Positions 1 to 7,789 of a stretch of 12,299 nucleotides of DNA are shown here, piece after piece. A program made the translations under genes and the position numbers. The stretch spans positions 1-12,299 of the forward strand of contig JAEUVL010000109.1 in assembly GCA_016786965.1 (NCBI GenBank), given 5' to 3'. How positions within the stretch are numbered: position 1 is the first letter of the stretch; each line of letters opens with the position of its first letter. A model generated the notes under the pieces. It saw only the letters and a list, made by a program, of their open reading frames with translations, ran no database searches and was not told the origin of the DNA. The DNA comes from Chitinophagaceae bacterium. Its GTDB lineage: Bacteria > Bacteroidota > Bacteroidia > Chitinophagales > Chitinophagaceae.

Positions 1-146
1 GCAAAAATTTCTGTAACTGATGCTGCAGTCGCTTCCAATAGTTCCTGTACGAGTTTAGGGCCTTCGGCAATAAAGAGCCCTTCCTCCTGTCTGAATTTTT
101 TCTGGCCTAAAGTTTGGATATATTTGACCTTTGATTTAACAAGCAT
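1..146 (-). CDS. RNA 2'-O-methyltransferase, SpoU/TrmH family (5' end only)
   Basis: This is the first 48 codons of a gene that runs off the left edge. The product begins MLVKSKVKYIQTLGQKKFRQ and continues with an EEGLFIAEGPKLVQELLEA segment. That pattern (Q-x-L-x-x-K-K-x-R, then LF-x-x-EG-x-K-x-V-x-ELL) is the N-terminal substrate-binding domain of SpoU/TrmH-type methyltransferases, which methylate ribose 2'-OH groups in rRNA or tRNA using S-adenosylmethionine. The SPOUT catalytic domain with its trefoil knot would lie outside the window, so the target nucleotide cannot be told. The start is the ATG at 146-144, preceded on its strand by an AAAAGGT stretch. The gene is divergent from tamL with only 16 bases between the two starts. 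From memory, this methyltransferase/tamL pairing is common in Bacteroidota. The family assignment is firm and the specificity is unknown. Confidence 0.85.
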   Translation of the reverse strand, partial: MLVKSKVKYIQTLGQKKFRQEEGLFIAEGPKLVQELLEATAASVTEIF

Positions 147-153
147 ACCTTTT
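123..153 (+). promoter_or_regulatory. Bacteroidota-type promoter for tamL
   Basis: A TTTG at 123-126 is followed, after exactly 19 bases, by TACCTTTT at 146-153. This matches the Bacteroidota primary-sigma consensus (TTTG at -33, about 19 nt, TAnnTTTG at -7) except for the last base of the -7 box. Transcription would start around 157-162, almost at the ATG at 163. The site lies within the first codons of the divergent methyltransferase gene. This is pattern matching only, with no experimental support. Confidence 0.5.
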
Positions 154-162
154 CATTAAATT

Positions 163-2541
163 ATGTTAGCGAACCAGCCCCTTTTTCATCGTATCTGCAT
201 GAAATTATCCGTAGCTGGTTGTCTTATGCTGCTCATCTCCTCCTGCACTATTGTAAAGAAGTACCAGCCAGATAAACCTTTTGTTTACCAGACAAATATC
301 AATGTTATTGGCAACTTTACAAATCAAGAAAAAGAAACACTGGCTTCCCGGTTAAAAGGGCAATTGGATGACAGTATGCGATCACGGTCAGTCTCCAAGG
401 TGTTTTGGAGTGTGATGAAAAATCCGCCGGTGTATGACAGTACCAATGCCGACCGCTCTATCGTGTACATGAAGGCGTTACTCGTTTCACAGGGTTATTT
501 TAAAGATACCATCACTTATACTGACACTGTAATTCAGGATAAAAAAAAGAAGGATCAATTCCGCACTACCATCACTTATACAGTGAGGCCCGGCAAAGTT
601 GTCCGTATTGACTCTTTTGCCTATAACCTTCGTGACAGTAACCTTCAAAAATTAGCAGTAGCAAATCAAAAAGATGCGTTGGTAAAAGAAGGAGAACCTT
701 TTGCAAAAGCCAATATCTCTGTGGAACTGAACCGCCTGGTAGAGCTTTACCGTAACAGTGGCTACATGAAGTTTGGCCGGGAAGACCTCTATGGCCTCTG
801 GGATACGCTTGATATTTCCCTTCTCCGCCCCAGCCTCGATCCTTTTGAGCAACTGGAGATCCTTCAGAAAATAAAGGACAGGCAGGAAAATCCAAAAGCC
901 AACCTGGAGATAAGGCTACGGCCGGTAACTGACAGCAGTAAATTCAGAAAATATTTTGTTGGGAATGTAAAAATATATCCTGATTACAGACTTGATACAT
1001 TGAGTAAGAAAAGAAAGGTGGAAGTAGTAAAAGATATAGAAGTGATTTCTCACCAGGATTCCTTATCAAGAAGACTGCCTGTTTTTAGAGCAAAGATATT
1101 TCCTCAAAACATTTACCTGCAGCATGGGGAGCAGTATGACCAGCGTAACTACTTCCGTACGATCAACCGGTTTAACTCTATCGGCTCCTGGCGGCTGGTG
1201 AACATAGAACAGAATGCCCGGCCCGGACAGGATACGGCTGATTTTGTAATCCGCCTTACTGCTGCAAGAAAATATTCAGTAACCACAAATCTCGAAGGCA
1301 GCCGGAACCAAACACCTTTTTCAGGCAACCTGTTCGGCATAGCCGTGAACTTTGGTTTGCAGAACAGGAATTTTGCGAGAAGGGCCAACCTTGCCACTAC
1401 CAACCTGCGCATAGGTGTGGAAACCGGCCGTGATACGGCGACTGATATTAAGTTCATTCAAACCAGGCAGATCAGCCTCAGTCATAATATTTATTTCCCA
1501 AGAGCTATTTTTTTTAACCGTATCATCAAACCTCATAACAGGAATAATGTCCGCACCATTCTTTCCCTAAACGGTTCTATTACCGAAAGAAGGGAATTGT
1601 ATAACCTGAATTCTCTGAATGGCTCTTTTGGCTACGAAACAAAACTCCGTAAATGGCCAATTGCTGCCAGGTGGAATATTGAATATTCATCTCTTTCTGC
1701 CAAGCAAAAGCTTTTGGAGATCTTTGACAATAATCCTTCTTTAAAAAGAGTATTTAATGATGGACTAATCACTTCGATTATTATCAATACAGGTACCACC
1801 GGCGGTAAAGGGAAAAATGTAAACAGCCTTAAGCTGAATGGAGAATTGTCTGGTTTCCCAGGGGTCATCCGGAATGATTTTTTTGATACTAATCTCTACC
1901 GGTTTATCAAACTGGATGCAGAACTCATCAGGAAAGTTTCTTTCAATAAGTCTGCCCTGGTGCTGAGACTCTTTGCCGGGGTGGGTTATGAATTTAACTC
2001 GACTGTAAACCCGAACAACCGGTACAACCTCCCGTTCTTCCGTCAGTATTTTGCCGGTGGCCCTAATAGTATGCGGGCATGGGGACTGAGAAAGCTTGGG
2101 CCCGGTTCGATAGTAGATAACTTTGGTACCACGGGGCAGCCTGACAGATATGGTGACATGCAACTGGAAGGAAACATTGAGTTCCGGTTTCCACTGGCGA
2201 ATGTTTCCGGAATAAAAATAAATGGCGCTCTATTTACCGACATTGGAAACATCTGGTACATTAAACAAAACCCCGACAACCAGGTTGATAATGCCGGTAT
2301 ATTTAAATTCAATAACCTGGCAAAAGACCTGGCTATTGGCACCGGAATTGGTTTCCGTTTTGATTTCGACTTTTTTGTAGTACGACTCGATGCTTCACAT
2401 AAAGTGAAAGACCCCAGCCCTCCTACTGACAAACAGTATTTACAAAACAAGTGGTTCGGCTACATCAATAATACCGGTAACAAAGATTTCTTTAAAGGCA
2501 GCCGCTTCCAGTTAGGCATCAGTTATCCGTTCATCTTATAA
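163..2541 (+). CDS. tamL: TamL-type outer-membrane lipoprotein of the BamA/Omp85 superfamily
   Basis: The 792-residue product has a lipoprotein signal ending in the lipobox LLISSC (Cys28). POTRA-like domains extend to about residue 365, and an Omp85 beta-barrel covers about residues 368-792 and ends in FQLGISYPFIL. The barrel contains GGPNSMRAWGLRKLGPG (MRAW at 637-640), the counterpart of the conserved loop-6 VRGF motif of Omp85 proteins. A BamA-like barrel carrying a lipid anchor is the hallmark of Bacteroidota TamL, the counterpart of TamA, which acts with TamB in outer-membrane protein or lipid transport. No tamB lies beside it here. A second start at ATG 199 would give a tighter signal, MKLSVAGCLMLLISSC, with Cys16. 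I keep 163 because the -7 box sits just upstream and the sequence before 163 is A/T-rich, but 199 is a serious alternative. Family confidence is high; the TamL versus general BamA-like label is slightly less certain. Confidence 0.85.
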   Translation: MLANQPLFHRICMKLSVAGCLMLLISSCTIVKKYQPDKPFVYQTNINVIGNFTNQEKETLASRLKGQLDDSMRSRSVSKVFWSVMKNPPVYDSTNADRSIVYMKALLVSQGYFKDTITYTDTVIQDKKKKDQFRTTITYTVRPGKVVRIDSFAYNLRDSNLQKLAVANQKDALVKEGEPFAKANISVELNRLVELYRNSGYMKFGREDLYGLWDTLDISLLRPSLDPFEQLEILQKIKDRQENPKANLEIRLRPVTDSSKFRKYFVGNVKIYPDYRLDTLSKKRKVEVVKDIEVISHQDSLSRRLPVFRAKIFPQNIYLQHGEQYDQRNYFRTINRFNSIGSWRLVNIEQNARPGQDTADFVIRLTAARKYSVTTNLEGSRNQTPFSGNLFGIAVNFGLQNRNFARRANLATTNLRIGVETGRDTATDIKFIQTRQISLSHNIYFPRAIFFNRIIKPHNRNNVRTILSLNGSITERRELYNLNSLNGSFGYETKLRKWPIAARWNIEYSSLSAKQKLLEIFDNNPSLKRVFNDGLITSIIINTGTTGGKGKNVNSLKLNGELSGFPGVIRNDFFDTNLYRFIKLDAELIRKVSFNKSALVLRLFAGVGYEFNSTVNPNNRYNLPFFRQYFAGGPNSMRAWGLRKLGPGSIVDNFGTTGQPDRYGDMQLEGNIEFRFPLANVSGIKINGALFTDIGNIWYIKQNPDNQVDNAGIFKFNNLAKDLAIGTGIGFRFDFDFFVVRLDASHKVKDPSPPTDKQYLQNKWFGYINNTGNKDFFKGSRFQLGISYPFIL

Positions 2542-2550
2542 TATACAGTG

Positions 2551-3231
2551 TCAAATACCTTCAGTTTTCTTTGCAAATTCCTCCATCGTCATAGCATCTT
2601 TAAGCATGAACTCGCCTATTCTTGTACGGCAAAGGCTGCTGAGGTAAGCGCCACATCCTAATTCATTACCGAAGTCAAACGCCAGGCTTCTGATATAGGT
2701 ACCGGTTGAACATACCACTCTGAAATGAACTACCGGCATTTCAACAGCAGTGATCTCAAACTCTTTGATGGTAACTGTACGGGGTTGTAATTTTACATCA
2801 ATACCTTGCCTTGCCATTTCATATACCCTTTTGCCATCTACTTTTATGGCGGAGTGTGCCGGTGGTATTTGCTGTATCTCCCCTGTAAAAGGTAAAGTAG
2901 CGGCTTTTATTTGATCTGTAGTAATTGCGTCTGCAGGTTTAAAATTTTCAGGTTCACTTTCTAAATCATAAGTAGGTGTAGTGGCACCCAATGTAAAAGT
3001 ACCCGTGTACTCCTTCTCCTGTGCCATGAATTCGTTGATACGCTTGGTAAACCGTCCGGTACAAACGATCAGTAAACCGGTGGCCAGCGGGTCTAATGTA
3101 CCTGCATGCCCAACTTTCCGTATCCTGATCAGGTTTCTTATTTTTCCGATCACATCAAAAGAGGTCCAGCGGAAAGGTTTATCGATCAGCAAAACAGTTC
3201 CTTCTTCAAAACCGGTCTTTGTATAATTCAT
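2551..3231 (-). CDS. truB: tRNA pseudouridine(55) synthase TruB
   Basis: TruB converts U55 in the T-arm of tRNAs to pseudouridine in the cytosol. The 226-residue product has the N-terminal LLIDKPFRWTSFDV segment and the catalytic motif GHAGTLDPLATGLL with the nucleophile Asp47. It also has YTGTFTLGATTPTYD, the QIPPAHSAIKVDGKRVYEMA segment and CSTGTYIRSLAFDFG. It is shorter than E. coli TruB (about 314 aa) and lacks the C-terminal PUA domain, as is usual in this phylum. The ATG at 3231 is preceded by TACATTTG ending 5 bases before it. The gene is the last of a minus-strand series, 38 bases after the DUF58 gene, and converges on tamL with only 9 bases between the stop codons. Whether it is co-transcribed with the membrane cluster or has its own promoter is open. 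Confidence 0.97.
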   Translation of the reverse strand: MNYTKTGFEEGTVLLIDKPFRWTSFDVIGKIRNLIRIRKVGHAGTLDPLATGLLIVCTGRFTKRINEFMAQEKEYTGTFTLGATTPTYDLESEPENFKPADAITTDQIKAATLPFTGEIQQIPPAHSAIKVDGKRVYEMARQGIDVKLQPRTVTIKEFEITAVEMPVVHFRVVCSTGTYIRSLAFDFGNELGCGAYLSSLCRTRIGEFMLKDAMTMEEFAKKTEGI

Positions 3232-3236
3232 GGGAG

Positions 3237-3244
3237 CAAATGTA
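3237..3244 (-). promoter_or_regulatory. Possible -7 box for truB (near-leaderless)
   Basis: On the minus strand TACATTTG is a perfect match to TAnnTTTG and ends 5 bases before the truB ATG, so a transcript from it would have almost no leader. I see no TTTG or TTG about 19-20 bases upstream, so only half the promoter is present and the call is tentative. Confidence 0.3.
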
Positions 3245-3269
3245 AGGCTTCTTACCTCTTACTGTTGGC

Positions 3270-4595
3270 CTAGATCGACATCCTGGTTTTCAGCTCCAGG
3301 TATTTATTCACTGTATTCACTGTCAGGTTTTCCGGTGTGGTAAGGATGGAAGGAATGCCATGCTTATGCAATTCTTTTACCATCAGCCTTTTCTCAAAGG
3401 CAAATTTTTCGGCAATGGTTTTCATGTATATTTCTTCCAAAGAAGAGGCACTCTTTTCCACCAATGATTTCAGTTCTGTGTTCTCAAAGAACACTACGAG
3501 CAATAAGTGATACTTAGCGATCTTCTTCAGCGCTGCCATTTCCCGCTGCAGGCTTTCCATTGATTCAAAATTGGTAAAGAGGATGAGCAGGCTGCGGTTA
3601 GTGACCCTGTTGCGGATAACAGAGAATAATTTTTCGAAATCAGATTCCAGGAAATCTGTCTTTTGCCGGTATAATGTTTCCAGGATGAGGTTCATCTGTG
3701 TTGACTTTTTATCCGCGGTCAAAAAGGTATCAAGATTCTTTTCAAAGGTGATGATACCAGCTTTGTCCTGTTTTACCAGGGCGACATTGGATAAAACGAG
3801 AGAGGCATTTACGGCATGGTCAAGCAGCGTCAGTCCGTGAAAAGGCATTTTCATTACCCGACCTTTATTGATCAGGCAATAAATTTGCTGGCTTCTTTCA
3901 TCGGTATAATTATTTACCATCAGGGCATCCTTCCTGGCTGTTGCCTTCCAATTGATAGTTCGGTAATCATCCCCCCGTACATATTCTTTTATTTGTTCAA
4001 ACTCCATACTGTGCCCTATTTTTCTGATCTTCTTTACACCGGCCTCCTGCAGACGGTTACTCACTGCCAGCAGTTGATAGCGCCGCATCTGCACATAGGA
4101 TGGGTATACTTTCACCGTCTTTTCTGCCGGGAAAATATAGCGGCGTTTCACCAGCTGCAGTGGCCCATGTACATATACGTTGATGTCGTGAAATACATAT
4201 TCGCCGCGGGAAGAGGGAGTGAGCGAATACTCAAGAATATATTCTTCTTCTCTGCTGATTGATACTCTTCTTATCCATTTCCTTTCCTGGAATTGTACGG
4301 GCAATTCATCTATTATACTGGCCCGGATGGCAAAACCATACGCATTGTTGAGGTAAATCTTTACTTTATTAGGATCACCGATACTGAACCGGTCCGTCAC
4401 TTCTCTTTTGGCATCAATGCCTCTTTTATTTGAATAAACCAGTAAAGCATCTACTGCCACCGCAATGGCGAGCAACAGCAATATCACCCCGCCGATCCGA
4501 TAAAGCGCCGGTTCAAAATAGCTCGCCACAAATACTACCGCCGCTCCTCCGGCAATGTAGTAAACCAGGTTGTTCAGGTAGAAACTCTTTGTCAA
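3270..4595 (-). CDS. DUF58 membrane protein with von Willebrand A-like domain
   Basis: The 441-residue product starts with two membrane segments (about residues 9-25 and 33-54). A beta-rich region follows, then the DUF58 signature EFEQIKEYVRGDDYRTINWK with ATAR after it (about 198-221), and a vWA-like C-terminal half. DUF58 proteins are encoded beside MoxR ATPases and are thought to be their membrane-bound vWA partners. At the expected MIDAS position (DxSxS) the sequence is N243-K-G-R-V, so the first acidic residue appears replaced by Asn and metal binding may be weak or lost. The start is TTG: an in-frame TAA lies 6 codons upstream, no ATG falls between, and the first internal Met is near residue 170, past both membrane segments. 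The gene follows moxR by 40 A/T-rich bases and probably belongs to the same transcript. The exact role is unknown. Confidence 0.92.
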   Translation of the reverse strand: MTKSFYLNNLVYYIAGGAAVVFVASYFEPALYRIGGVILLLLAIAVAVDALLVYSNKRGIDAKREVTDRFSIGDPNKVKIYLNNAYGFAIRASIIDELPVQFQERKWIRRVSISREEEYILEYSLTPSSRGEYVFHDINVYVHGPLQLVKRRYIFPAEKTVKVYPSYVQMRRYQLLAVSNRLQEAGVKKIRKIGHSMEFEQIKEYVRGDDYRTINWKATARKDALMVNNYTDERSQQIYCLINKGRVMKMPFHGLTLLDHAVNASLVLSNVALVKQDKAGIITFEKNLDTFLTADKKSTQMNLILETLYRQKTDFLESDFEKLFSVIRNRVTNRSLLILFTNFESMESLQREMAALKKIAKYHLLLVVFFENTELKSLVEKSASSLEEIYMKTIAEKFAFEKRLMVKELHKHGIPSILTTPENLTVNTVNKYLELKTRMSI

Positions 4596-4635
4596 GTTGT
4601 TTATCAGGTATTACTTATAAATATTAAATACAACA

Positions 4636-5613
4636 TCATCTCGGCACATCCATTCCTTGTATGATCTGTTTGATCACATCATCTTCTGTAATTCCTTCCA
4701 TCTCTTTATCAGGAGATAAGATAATACGGTGCCGAAGCACTGCGGGTACGATGCCGAGGATGTCTTCCGGTGTCACAAAGTCCCGGCCCTGCATAGCTGC
4801 CATTGCTTTTGACGCATTCATGATGGCCAGCGAGGCCCTTGGTGAAGCACCCAAATAAATGGATTTATGATTCCGTGTATTATGAATCAGTTTCGCAATG
4901 AACTGCAGCAGTTTTTCTTCTATGATCTGCATCTTTATCTGTTTTCGCAAAGCCACTACCTGCTCTGCCTGCAGGGCAGGATTTATCATATCCATTGCCG
5001 TATTATTACCCATGGCATGAAACTGGCTCAGCATCGCCATCTCTTCCGTTTCGCTTGGATAGGGCACTACGATCTTGAAAAGAAAACGGTCAAGTTGTGC
5101 TTCCGGCAGACGGTAAGTACCTTCCTGCTCTACCGGGTTTTGTGTAGCCAATACCATAAAAGGAGCCGCCATTGCGTAGGTCTTGCCATCCACGGTGGCT
5201 TGTCTTTCTTCCATTATTTCAAGCAGGGCAGATTGGGTTTTAGCCGGTGCCCGATTGATCTCGTCCACCAGAACAATATTACTGAACACAGGGCCCTTCT
5301 TAAATTCAAAACTTGCCTCTTTTGGATTAAATACGGGTGTTCCCAGCACATCTGATGGCATCAGGTCGGGAGTAAATTGTATCCGGGAGAAACCTGCATT
5401 CACACTTTTTGCCACGAGTTTAGCCGTAAGTGTTTTAGCCACCCCGGGTACTCCTTCTATCAGCACATGCCCGTCAGCCAGCAAACCGGCTATGATTAGC
5501 TTTACCATCTCATCCTGGCCTACAATTATTTTCTTGATCTCATTCCGAATTGACATTACGGCATCATTCAAGGCTGACAAATCGGTCCGGGGTTGAAAAA
5601 TCTGATCTTCCAT
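4636..5613 (-). CDS. MoxR-family AAA+ ATPase
   Basis: This is a cytosolic ATPase of 325 residues, the normal length for MoxR proteins. Visible motifs are Walker A GVPGVAKT (54-61), Walker B IVLVDE (113-118), the MoxR segment EINRAPAKTQSALLEIMEER, sensor 1 in ATQNP (Asn159), a LDRF box with Arg176 as likely arginine finger, and sensor 2 in GASPRA (Arg259). MoxR ATPases form rings and act as chaperones or assembly factors together with vWA-domain partners, as RavA does with ViaA. Here the partner should be the DUF58 protein encoded directly downstream. The gene has an ATG start, unlike the membrane-protein genes around it. It lies 46 bases after the DUF4350 gene, and that gap holds a small inverted repeat. 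The substrate of the complex is unknown. Confidence 0.96.
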   Translation of the reverse strand: MEDQIFQPRTDLSALNDAVMSIRNEIKKIIVGQDEMVKLIIAGLLADGHVLIEGVPGVAKTLTAKLVAKSVNAGFSRIQFTPDLMPSDVLGTPVFNPKEASFEFKKGPVFSNIVLVDEINRAPAKTQSALLEIMEERQATVDGKTYAMAAPFMVLATQNPVEQEGTYRLPEAQLDRFLFKIVVPYPSETEEMAMLSQFHAMGNNTAMDMINPALQAEQVVALRKQIKMQIIEEKLLQFIAKLIHNTRNHKSIYLGASPRASLAIMNASKAMAAMQGRDFVTPEDILGIVPAVLRHRIILSPDKEMEGITEDDVIKQIIQGMDVPR

Positions 5614-5637
5614 ATTCTTTATTTTATGTGGTTGTAT

Positions 5638-5659
5638 CCGGCTACGCTATGCAAGCCGG
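5638..5659 (-). other. Inverted repeat between the DUF4350 and moxR genes
   Basis: The arms CCGGCT (5638-5643) and AGCCGG (5654-5659) can pair as a 6-bp G/C-rich stem with a 10-base loop. The structure abuts the DUF4350 stop codon on its downstream side. No T-run follows in the direction of transcription, so it is not a classical terminator. It could be an RNA processing or stability element, a weak pause, or chance. Confidence 0.35.
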
Positions 5660-6919
5660 TTATGCTTTTTGATAAAACGTTTCAAGTTGTTTATGAAATT
5701 CTGACAGCTGCTTATCACTAATGGCCGGGGCATCATCCAGGTATTTGATAAATGAAACGACACCACGTATCTCATAGTCCGGCACACCCGACTTATATTG
5801 CAATGCCTTTATAAACTCTTCATCCATATTACTGGTGGGCAATTTATACTTTGCTCTTACATGCTCCTGGAAATAGGCAGCCATCTTATGGCTGAGGTTC
5901 TTGTGATTTGCTTTATCATAGTACAGCCGTCCGATGGTCTTTACAAATTCCAATGAATCGTTCTTCGGCTTTGCCACTACCGGAATATAACGTTGCTTCC
6001 GTCTCATTTCCAGCAGTACGTACAACAACATCAACAAGATCAATATCCAGAAAGCTGCTCGAAAAGGCTTATCACCCGCCTCATTTTTAGTGTTCATCAG
6101 CACAGTAAACCATCCCTTATTCCTGTTATTATTTCTCCGCCGTTCCCCTTTACTCATATAATACTCATCCCACGCAATTTTTGTGACAGCCGGGTCTATC
6201 ACAGACATCACCATTTCGTAATACTGAATATTGTTCTTATGAAGTAAGAAATAATTACTGAACGCCAGCGGGGCCAGGTGCAAGTAAAAATTTCCTTTGC
6301 CTGCTTTCAAATGAATGAAATTGGTAACCCCTGCCCCACCTTTACCCAGTTCATTGGTAATATCCTCATCGGTCCTGGTAAAAGACGAACTGAAGTTTCT
6401 TCCGGGATAGTAAAAAATTGAATCGGCGGGGAAAAATGGCTTTTGCAAACTGACACTCAGGCTATCATCGCGGGCTGTTACCACTCCTTCATCCTCTGTA
6501 AAAATAGGATCGCTCAGGTCCATAGTACGGCAGCCCAGCGCATCTGTCACATCATCAGACACGGTTTTGGCACTGATAAACACATCATTACCATTTTTGG
6601 CAAATTTTACCAACCGCCTCATTTCATCATCGTCTGCACTGAAATGATCTGCCACCACTATATACGCCTGTTTATTATCATAATTAGATAAAGAATCCCA
6701 AAAGCCTGGTTCATCCTTACTGGGAAAAACTGACGCATTAGGAAAAAGATAAGAAAGACCCTTATATGCCACATAAGTACCATAAGGTATCTTATCCGTT
6801 TTGCGCAGGGTTATCTTCTCATTTAGTTGTTTTTCCTTTTTGCTTTTGCCAGTGGAAAACAAAAAGAAAATACCAGTTAATATCAGTGCTGCAAATAAAT
6901 ATGGTAGAAACTTATTCAA
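5660..6919 (-). CDS. DUF4350-domain membrane protein
   Basis: The 419-residue product has an N-terminal membrane anchor (about 5-22), and a DKIPYGTYVAYKGL segment soon after. A soluble region follows containing YIVVADHFSADDDEMRRLV and NGNDVFISA, resembling the glutamine-amidotransferase-like fold of DUF4350. A second membrane segment lies at about 287-304. The basic C-terminal part (RLYYDKANHKNLSHKMAAYF and onward) would be cytosolic if the middle region is outside. DUF4350 genes typically accompany DUF4129, MoxR and DUF58, as here, but no activity is known to me. The start is TTG, located in frame only one codon (CCG) after the TAA of the DUF4129 gene. No other start fits, because the first Met comes after the anchor. 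This layout suggests translational coupling to DUF4129. Confidence 0.87.
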   Translation of the reverse strand: MNKFLPYLFAALILTGIFFLFSTGKSKKEKQLNEKITLRKTDKIPYGTYVAYKGLSYLFPNASVFPSKDEPGFWDSLSNYDNKQAYIVVADHFSADDDEMRRLVKFAKNGNDVFISAKTVSDDVTDALGCRTMDLSDPIFTEDEGVVTARDDSLSVSLQKPFFPADSIFYYPGRNFSSSFTRTDEDITNELGKGGAGVTNFIHLKAGKGNFYLHLAPLAFSNYFLLHKNNIQYYEMVMSVIDPAVTKIAWDEYYMSKGERRRNNNRNKGWFTVLMNTKNEAGDKPFRAAFWILILLMLLYVLLEMRRKQRYIPVVAKPKNDSLEFVKTIGRLYYDKANHKNLSHKMAAYFQEHVRAKYKLPTSNMDEEFIKALQYKSGVPDYEIRGVVSFIKYLDDAPAISDKQLSEFHKQLETFYQKA

Positions 6920-6922
6920 CGG

Positions 6923-7789
6923 TTAGCGGGTGGTTTTTTCAAATTGATCAAAGTCTGTCCGGATGATCCCATAGGCTTCATTGCTTACATCAAATTTTCC
7001 ATACCAACTGTATTCATAGTGCCGGGTGATGCGGAAAAACTCTTTGTAATGAGTCGTCGGATGTAATTGCATCAGGTAGTCCAGATTGGTACGGTCTTGT
7101 TTATACTGAATAATATTTTTCTCTGCAAGATTTTTCAATAACCGTAAATACATCAGCCTTATAGCCAGGCGATAATTACCCTGACTGGCGGCTTTGTCAA
7201 TTTCCTTTTGGTAATTGATGGCAAAAATATCTTCGGGCATTTCTTCGTTTTCAGTCCCGTTGGCGATCTCTCTGCTCTTCTTCCTGAACAGACCTACTTT
7301 ACTGTCAGCAAGGTACCAGATAATGACACCGGCAAAGCCTGCCACAATAATGATCCACATGAGCGTTTGAAACCAACCCGATCTTGTTACGGGTGTGTAG
7401 TTGCTTTGCTCTCTTTCCCCTTTTACCTGTTTCCCGTTGGCCTCTTCCCGCCTTGGCTGTGCTTCTATCTTCCCCTTTTTGGCTGTTCCATTGGCGTACC
7501 AAAAAGCATCATCGTCCTGCATTTCTTTAATAGCATTAGCAGGCATTCGTCTTTGGCCATATTGTTGGCTGCTATATTCTGAAATTTTCCGAAAATCTTT
7601 TTCGTCCTCTTCTTCACCTGTATAATCTTCGTCCTCATCAGGTTCATCAATCTTTATACCTTCATCTACGGTAACTACAGTATCTGCTACCTGCGCCTCC
7701 ACTGTAGAAAAGGTAAGCAGCAGAAAAGTACATACGATGGCCCTTTGAAAAAATATCAGCACTCTATTGGCGGGAATGATTATCGACAC
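6923..7789 (-). CDS. DUF4129-domain membrane protein
   Basis: The 288-residue product has an N-terminal signal sequence (about 1-32, ending STVEA), then a very acidic stretch (about 43-65) and a polar linker. One membrane segment lies at about 140-160, followed by a C-terminal domain with a helical YRLAIRLMYLRLLKNLAEKN segment (206-225) and EYSWYGKFDVSNEAYG (259-274), which is typical of DUF4129. The long N-terminal part is predicted outside the inner membrane and the DUF4129 part in the cytosol. The start is GTG directly after the TAA of the SpoIIM gene and in the same frame. A second GTG is available at codon 10, but there is no ATG before the membrane segment. Such proteins co-occur with MoxR and DUF58. 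The molecular role is unknown; a scaffold for the ATPase complex is only an inference. Confidence 0.87.
   Translation of the reverse strand: MSIIIPANRVLIFFQRAIVCTFLLLTFSTVEAQVADTVVTVDEGIKIDEPDEDEDYTGEEEDEKDFRKISEYSSQQYGQRRMPANAIKEMQDDDAFWYANGTAKKGKIEAQPRREEANGKQVKGEREQSNYTPVTRSGWFQTLMWIIIVAGFAGVIIWYLADSKVGLFRKKSREIANGTENEEMPEDIFAINYQKEIDKAASQGNYRLAIRLMYLRLLKNLAEKNIIQYKQDRTNLDYLMQLHPTTHYKEFFRITRHYEYSWYGKFDVSNEAYGIIRTDFDQFEKTTR

Noticed and set aside
541..548. Run of eight A followed by G in tamL, giving an in-frame A-AAA-AAG slippery motif of the dnaX type.
   Set aside because: The tamL frame is intact through both sides, no stimulating stem-loop was evident, and Lys-rich runs are common in A-rich codon use.
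507..581. A 15-base direct repeat (taccatcacttatac at 507-521 and 567-581) in tamL.
   Set aside because: It encodes two similar beta-strand segments (TITYT) exactly 20 codons apart within a POTRA-like region; it looks like protein-level similarity, not a DNA element.
2043..2450. Open minus-strand frame of 135 codons opposite the tamL barrel.
   Set aside because: The translated sequence resembles no family, and tamL on the other strand has clear protein-level constraints; it is a shadow frame.
3242..3255. Small hairpin (GTAAG, 4-base loop, CTTAC) after the DUF58 stop codon, considered as a terminator.
   Set aside because: The stem is only 5 bp, A/T-rich, and is not followed by a T-run on the minus strand.
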